Origin: Rouxiella chamberiensis
Lineage (GTDB): Bacteria; Pseudomonadota; Gammaproteobacteria; Enterobacterales; Enterobacteriaceae
NCBI RefSeq assembly: GCF_026967475.1
Contig: NZ_CP114058.1
Location: 4,278,001 to 4,342,000 of the forward strand
Reading direction: 5' to 3'
DNA: 64,000 nucleotides
Shown: one piece after another, positions 59,400-64,000 of the stretch
Position numbering within the stretch: position 1 is the stretch's first letter
Layout: every line of letters starts with the position of its first letter
Notes under the pieces: generated by a model
Databases searched by the model: none
What the model was told of the DNA's origin: nothing
Seen by the model: only the letters and a program-made list of their open reading frames with translations
Program-made: the position numbers and the translations under genes

Positions 59400-60062
59400 C
59401 TATGAGGCGACTTTCCGGCGATTCTTCCAGACGACCAGCAGCGCACCGGCAAGTCCGGTCACCAGCAGCAGGGCAGGGAGGATCATCAAACCGGCCATGA
59501 CTTTATCTTCATGACGCTGCACCAGCGGAATTTGGCAGATGGCATACCCCATGCCGACGATGACGCCGACCCAAAGCACCGCGCTCAACCAGTTGAACAG
59601 CTGGAAACGGGCGTTGTCGAGACCGGAAATACCCGCGATAGTCGGAAGCAGGGTGCGCACAAATGCCAGAAAACGCCCCGCCAGCAGCGCGGTCAACCCG
59701 TGTTTGTCGAACAGTTCATGGGCGCGTTGATGGTAATGCGCGGGCAACTGCAGCAGCCAGCCTTTCACGATACGGGTATGGCCAAGCCAGCGGCCCTGCA
59801 GATAACTCAGCCAGCAGCCCAGGCTTGAAGCCACTACCAGAATGACAAGCGTCGGAACAATATTCATCACGCCTTTGGCAACCAGCGCGCCCGTGAGCAG
59901 CAACAGGCTGTCGCCCGGCAGAAAAGAGGCGGGGAGCAGGCCATTTTCGAGGAAAAGAGTGGTAAACAGCACGGCATAGACGACCCATAAAACGTTGGGA
60001 TTCGCCAAAACGCTGAAATCATGCTGCCAAAGTGCATGAAGGATCTGAGTTAAAACAGCCAT
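59400..60062 (-). CDS. yghB: DedA-family membrane protein YghB
   Basis: Inner-membrane protein of the DedA/SNARE-associated family, 220 residues (219 in E. coli). The stretch [20 protein letters not shown] and [19 protein letters not shown] are hallmark segments, with several membrane helices. YghB and its paralogue YqjA are needed for envelope and proton-motive-force homeostasis in E. coli. Order yqhC-yghB-metC matches E. coli. Confidence 0.95.
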   Translation of the reverse strand: MAVLTQILHALWQHDFSVLANPNVLWVVYAVLFTTLFLENGLLPASFLPGDSLLLLTGALVAKGVMNIVPTLVILVVASSLGCWLSYLQGRWLGHTRIVKGWLLQLPAHYHQRAHELFDKHGLTALLAGRFLAFVRTLLPTIAGISGLDNARFQLFNWLSAVLWVGVIVGMGYAICQIPLVQRHEDKVMAGLMILPALLLVTGLAGALLVVWKNRRKVAS

Positions 60063-60241
60063 AAGCTTTCCTGTCTGGGTTGCTTCAAAGACGTGAAATA
60101 TCGGGTGGCCCTGATGTCACGCTAAAGTAAAATGCTGCTATCAATCTTTATTAGTATTTAACGTATTATGGTTAAAATCCGCCCATCATCCTATCAGATA
60201 AGTAAGGATCTGGGCGGTTTGTCGCAATGATTTTATTAAGC

Positions 60242-61430
60242 TTAGGCGATGCGGGCAAATGCCGCCTCAAGATCGGCTATCAGGTCGTCACAATGTTCCA
60301 GCCCGATATGCACGCGCACCAGCGTGCCCTCGAAATCCACCGTTTCACCCGGACGAATGGCCTGAATCTCTTCGGGCTGATTGGCCAGCACCAGTGACTC
60401 GAAGCCGCCCCATGAATAGGCCATGCCGAAGTGCTGGAAATGATCGAGATATTCGGCCATTTCGCTGTCGCTCAGGCGCTTGGCGAGAATAAAGGAGAAC
60501 AGGCCGCAGCTGCCGGTAAAGTCGCGCTTCCAGAATTCGTGCCCTCGACTGCCGGGCAGCGCAGGATGGTTGACGCGCGCCACCTCGGGACGGGTTTGCA
60601 GCCATTCGGCAATTCGCAGGCTGCTTTCGGCGTGCTGTCTGAGACGAATGCCCATCGTGCGCAGGCCGCGGCTGGCGACGTAGGCGGTATCGGCATCGAC
60701 CATCTGACCCATAAGGTAGGACTGCTCGCGCAGCTGGTCCCAGCAGCGGGCGGTTCGACACCGCCGTGCCTATCATCGCATCGGAATGGCCGACGATATA
60801 CTTGGTGCCTGCCTGAATCGAAATATCGATATCAAACTCCAGCGCCTTGAACAGAATACCCGCCGCCCAGGTGTTGTCGATCATGATGATGACCTCCGGA
60901 GAAACGGCACGCACGGCGCTGACAATGGCCGGAATATCCGGCACTTCCATTGTTATCGACCCCGGCGACTCAAGAAACACCACGCGGGTGTTGGGCTGAA
61001 CCAGGCGGGCAATATCGGCCCCGATGGACGCAGGATAGTAAGTGGTGTCAACGCCCAGACGTGTCAGCACCTTGCTGCAAAAATCTTGCGTCGGTTCATA
61101 GGAGGAGCTGGCCATCAGTACGTGATCGCCACTTTGAATAAAGGCGAGAATGGCATTGCTGACGGCGGCAGCGCCGCAAGGATACAGCGCACACCCTGCG
61201 CCGCCTTCGAGTTCAACCATCGCTTCCTGTAGCGAGAAATGGGTCAGCGTGCCGCGACGTCCGTAAAACAGTTCGCCGTTGGCACGGTTGGCGGTGGCAA
61301 ATTTCTTGGCGGCGACGGTTTCGAATACCAGCGAGGAGGCACGCTGAATAACCGCATTTACGGAGCCTTGCGTAAACTTTTTATCTCTTCCTGCGCTCAC
61401 TAACGCAGTTTCAATCTTTCTGGATGTCAT
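60242..61430 (-). CDS. metC: Cystathionine beta-lyase MetC (one-base insertion)
   Basis: PLP enzyme converting cystathionine to homocysteine in methionine synthesis. N-terminal [20 protein letters not shown] and the PLP lysine segment [20 protein letters not shown] are present. At 60752-60756 the coding strand reads GAACCGCCC for expected GAACGCCC ([11 protein letters not shown]), one base extra, so the frame changes before [20 protein letters not shown]. Repaired length is 395 residues, as in E. coli. No clear MetJ box was found upstream by eye. Confidence 0.94.
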
Positions 61431-61579
61431 AAGACCGATTTCACCTTGTCATTCCCGCCATACGGCATTTTTCCTACGGTAACATGCCGCAGGGACAGGG
61501 TCATTTCTTTGCCGGGGTGTGTGAAAATTTTTCATTTAATGAATAACCCTGTTTTTTCATGCCAATACGTAATGTAAAT

Positions 61580-61598
61580 AATAATGAGAACTACTATC
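61580..61598 (+). promoter_or_regulatory. Fur box of exbBD
   Basis: AATAATGAGAACTACTATC matches the 19-base Fur consensus GATAATGATAATCATTATC at 14 positions. It lies 77 bases before the exbB GTG start, so iron should repress exbBD. metC is divergent on the other side. Confidence 0.7.
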
Positions 61599-61674
61599 AA
61601 TTATGGCTTTTATTTTGTTATCATTTGCCGCTATTAATAATTTCACTTTTATTGATCACGGCTGGAGGCGCTAC

Positions 61675-62700
61675 GTGCAAACGTGTCGCATTAAGATGAA
61701 CAAAGCGGTGTCATTTTCGACGGACGTAAAACAGATGATGAGTACGCGTAAAAGCGGTACAGCAAAAATCGGTACGGTAATGACTTCACTGGTACTGATT
61801 GCAGGTTTGAGCGGCAGTGCCTGGGCAGCGCCTTCTTCAAATGCGGCCAATGCAGTCACGCCTGCGCAAACCACTTCGGCACTTGCTCCGGCAGCGACGT
61901 CAACCGACGGTAGCGCAGCGCCTGTGCTGCAAAGCACGACCGGCGCGGCTTCCGCCCAGGATTCACAGGGTCCGATCATTCCCAAGGATCTCTCGGTGCT
62001 GGGCATGTACCAGCACGCGGACATCGTGGTAAAAATCGTGATGATCGGACTGTTGCTGGCGTCGGTGGTGACCTGGACGCTGCTGTTTAGCAAAGGTGCC
62101 GAAATCCTCTCTGCGCGTCGCCGTCTGCGCCGTGAACTGGCTGCCCTGTTGCCGGTTCGTTCACTGAAAGAGGCGCTGGATCAGGCTGAAAGCTTCTCCG
62201 CCAACAGCACCAGCAGCCAGATGCTGCGCGATGCCGAAAACGAGCTGGAGTTGTCTGCCGGTTCCACCGACAACAACGGCATCAAGGAGCGTACCGGTTT
62301 CCGTCTCGAGCGCCGCGTTAGCGCTGCCGGTCGTCATATGGGCCGTGGCAACGGTATTCTGGCGACCATCGGAGCGATTTCTCCTTTTGTCGGCCTGTTT
62401 GGTACCGTGTGGGGCATCATGAACAGCTTTATCGGCATTGCACAGACTCAAACCACCAATCTGGCGGTTGTGGCTCCCGGCATTGCAGAAGCGTTGCTGG
62501 CGACGGCGGTCGGTCTGGTTGCGGCTATCCCTGCGGTGGTTATCTACAACATTTTCGCCCGTACCATTGCGTCTTACCGTCATCAGGTTGGCGATGTGGC
62601 AGCCCAGATTCTGCTGCTTCAGGGCCGTGATCTTGACCTGGCAACCCGTGTCGAAGAGGCACCGCGCGCGCAGGCGGGTCACAAGCTACGCGTAGGATAA
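61675..62700 (+). CDS. exbB: TonB energising protein ExbB (long form with leader)
   Basis: Inner-membrane proton-channel subunit driving TonB. GTG 61675 is chosen as GGAGG ends 6 bases upstream; ATG 61696 and 61741 are alternatives. Unlike E. coli ExbB (244 residues) it has about 100 extra N-terminal residues: a signal-like helix (IGTVMTSLVLIAGLSGSAWA) and an Ala/Thr/Ser-rich periplasmic segment. The MotA/ExbB core follows, with ILATIGAISPFVGLFGTVWG and APGIAEALLATAVGLVAAIP. exbD starts 7 bases later. Confidence 0.92.
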   Translation: MQTCRIKMNKAVSFSTDVKQMMSTRKSGTAKIGTVMTSLVLIAGLSGSAWAAPSSNAANAVTPAQTTSALAPAATSTDGSAAPVLQSTTGAASAQDSQGPIIPKDLSVLGMYQHADIVVKIVMIGLLLASVVTWTLLFSKGAEILSARRRLRRELAALLPVRSLKEALDQAESFSANSTSSQMLRDAENELELSAGSTDNNGIKERTGFRLERRVSAAGRHMGRGNGILATIGAISPFVGLFGTVWGIMNSFIGIAQTQTTNLAVVAPGIAEALLATAVGLVAAIPAVVIYNIFARTIASYRHQVGDVAAQILLLQGRDLDLATRVEEAPRAQAGHKLRVG

Positions 62701-62707
62701 GTTAATC

Positions 62708-63139
62708 ATGGCAATTCGTTTAAACGACGACCTCGATGAAAGCGGCGAAATGCATGACATTAACGTCACGCCGTTTATCGACGTTATGCTGGTGCTGCTG
62801 ATTATCTTCATGGTGGCAGCGCCTCTGGCGACGGTAGATGTGCGGGTCAATCTTCCTGCCTCCACCGCCCAGTCCCAGCCTCGCCCGCCTAAACCGGTGT
62901 TCCTGTCGGTCAAGGCTGACAACCAGATGTTTATCGGCGACGATGTGATTACGCCTGACAACCTCGGCGCGCTGCTCGACCAGCGCACGCAGGGCGACAA
63001 GCAAACCACTATCTTCTTCCGTGCCGACAAGTCGGTGGATTACGCAACCATCATGAGCGTGATGGATAAACTGCGTGCCGCCGGTTACCTGAAAGTCGGT
63101 CTGGTCGGCGAAGAGAAAGGCGGCGCAGCGGCGCAGTAA
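62708..63139 (+). CDS. exbD: TonB energising protein ExbD
   Basis: Single-pass partner of ExbB, 143 residues (141 in E. coli). The membrane helix begins INVTPFIDVMLVLLIIFMVA and contains the essential proton-carrying Asp (FIDVM). The periplasmic domain follows. Transcribed with exbB under the Fur box and ended by the terminator at 63160. Confidence 0.96.
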   Translation: MAIRLNDDLDESGEMHDINVTPFIDVMLVLLIIFMVAAPLATVDVRVNLPASTAQSQPRPPKPVFLSVKADNQMFIGDDVITPDNLGALLDQRTQGDKQTTIFFRADKSVDYATIMSVMDKLRAAGYLKVGLVGEEKGGAAAQ

Positions 63140-63159
63140 CGCTTTTCACAGGCAGAATA

Positions 63160-63198
63160 AAGAAGGCCCGAGTCGCGCAGGTGACTCGGGCCTTCTTG
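63160..63198 (+). terminator. Terminator after exbD
   Basis: AGAAGGCCCGAGTC and GACTCGGGCCTTCT form a 14-bp stem around GCGCAGGT, followed by TGTCTTC. It is a strong stem with a weak T tract, 20 bases after exbD. Confidence 0.8.
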
Positions 63199-63268
63199 TC
63201 TTCGGCATTCCCGCCGCCTTCGCCAAGGGCTGTTATACTTAACGTTGAACTGTCTGGCAGGAGGACAC

Positions 63269-63922
63269 ATGAACCTGGATCTTTTTGCGCACCCGGATTT
63301 TCACCCAAGCTGGCGTGAAGATATTTGCCCGGGCGCCGTGGTATTACGCGGCGCGGCGCTGGCCGATGAGCGTGAACTGCTCAAGGCTATCAATCGAATC
63401 GCCATCAAGGCGCCCTTCCAGTATCGCGCCACACCGGGCGGTTATGCCATGTCGGTCGCGATGACCAACTGCGGCGAACTGGGCTGGGTAACCGATCGTC
63501 AGGGATATCGTTATCAGACGACTTCGCCCGAAACGCGCAAACAGTGGCCGCCGATGCCCGATATCTTCCGCACGCTTGCGATTCACGCCGCCAAAGAGGC
63601 CGGTTTCGACAACTTTCTGCCCGACGCCTGTCTGATTAACCGCTACCAGCCGGGTGCGAAAATGTCGCTGCATCAGGACAAGGACGAAGACGATTTCGGC
63701 CAGCCTATCGTGTCGATTTCTCTGGGTCTTCCGGCGGTGTTTCAGTTTGGCGGGCTGGAGCGCAGTGACCCGACTCTGCGGGTGAATCTGACGCACGGCG
63801 ATATCGTTGTGTGGGGCGGACCGGCGCGACTGCGCTATCACGGGATCCTGCCGCTGAAAGTGGGTGAACATCCACTAACGGGGCAATACCGTTTTAATCT
63901 GACCTTCCGCAAGGCGCATTGA
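63269..63922 (+). CDS. alkB: DNA oxidative demethylase AlkB
   Basis: Fe(II)/2-oxoglutarate dioxygenase that repairs 1-methyladenine and 3-methylcytosine, 217 residues (216 in E. coli). Iron ligands are visible as HQD (SLHQDKDE) and the later His (YHGILPL), and the 2-oxoglutarate-binding arginines in YRFNLTFRKAH. ATG 63269 has AGGAGGAC 4 bases upstream. It stands alone here, not joined to ada. The last 78 bases of the window contain no supported feature. Confidence 0.95.
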   Translation: MNLDLFAHPDFHPSWREDICPGAVVLRGAALADERELLKAINRIAIKAPFQYRATPGGYAMSVAMTNCGELGWVTDRQGYRYQTTSPETRKQWPPMPDIFRTLAIHAAKEAGFDNFLPDACLINRYQPGAKMSLHQDKDEDDFGQPIVSISLGLPAVFQFGGLERSDPTLRVNLTHGDIVVWGGPARLRYHGILPLKVGEHPLTGQYRFNLTFRKAH

Positions 63923-64000
63923 CCGCGCAATCGCCCTGCGTTGCGTAAAGCGCAGGACTTCGCGCCCGTTGTGCATTAAACTAGGCGGCTTCACTGTTTC

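Noticed and set aside
61431-61579. MetJ box upstream of metC
   Set aside because: No adjacent AGACGTCT-like octamers could be found by eye in the divergent region.

Overview
The window is a chromosomal segment of an enterobacterium. Positions 1 to about 23,036 hold the right two thirds of a P2-like prophage; the rest is conserved housekeeping DNA. The host gene order (mug, rpoD-dnaG-rpsU, tsaD, plsY, folB, uppP, cca, ygiM, ygiF, glnE, hldE, ubiK, ribB, ygiDCB, tolC, nudF-yqiB-cpdA-yqiA-parE, ygiN, mdaB, parC, plsC, ftsP, dkgA, yqhC, yghB, metC, exbBD, alkB) is close to that of Escherichia coli but missing several genes, and ExbB is the long form with a periplasmic leader. This suggests Enterobacterales outside the Escherichia group, perhaps a Serratia/Rahnella/Ewingella-like lineage; the genus is an inference.

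Prophage (1-23,036): the window opens inside replication gene A, followed by a small cysteine-containing protein, a LexA-box-controlled small gene in the position of the tum region of phage 186, an early terminator and a P2-type cos site. Then come the leftward P-Q operon and the rightward late genes O N M L X Y K lysB lysC R S, V W J I H G, FI FII E/E' T U D, and the late activator ogr. The genes are in canonical P2 order. Ogr-type boxes (TGTTGT-N12-ACNNC) lie between P and O and upstream of FI. The right end abuts tRNA-Ile2 (CAU), whose 3' end is the probable attachment core. Integrase, immunity and attL lie left of the window.

Host part: 23,257-30,391 carries DNA repair (mug), the macromolecular synthesis operon (rpsU-dnaG-rpoD), tRNA t6A synthesis (tsaD) and phospholipid synthesis (plsY). 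30,535-40,530 carries folate, undecaprenyl phosphate, tRNA CCA addition, glutamine synthetase regulation, LPS heptose and ubiquinone accessory genes. 40,671-41,619 is an FMN riboswitch with ribB. 42,647-54,649 holds ygiCB, tolC, the nudF-parE operon, the quinone redox genes ygiN and mdaB, and parC. The right end has plsC, ftsP, dkgA/yqhC, yghB, metC, Fur-box exbBD and alkB.

Most striking observation: about nineteen single-base indels break otherwise normal genes, including essential rpoD and parC. Judged against the expected proteins, all ten gained-base sites fall at a GAAC tetranucleotide (either strand), while nearly all lost bases fall in homopolymer runs. This looks like a systematic sequencing artefact, possibly at a modified-base motif, rather than gene decay. 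Coordinates of broken genes are therefore given for the whole intended gene.
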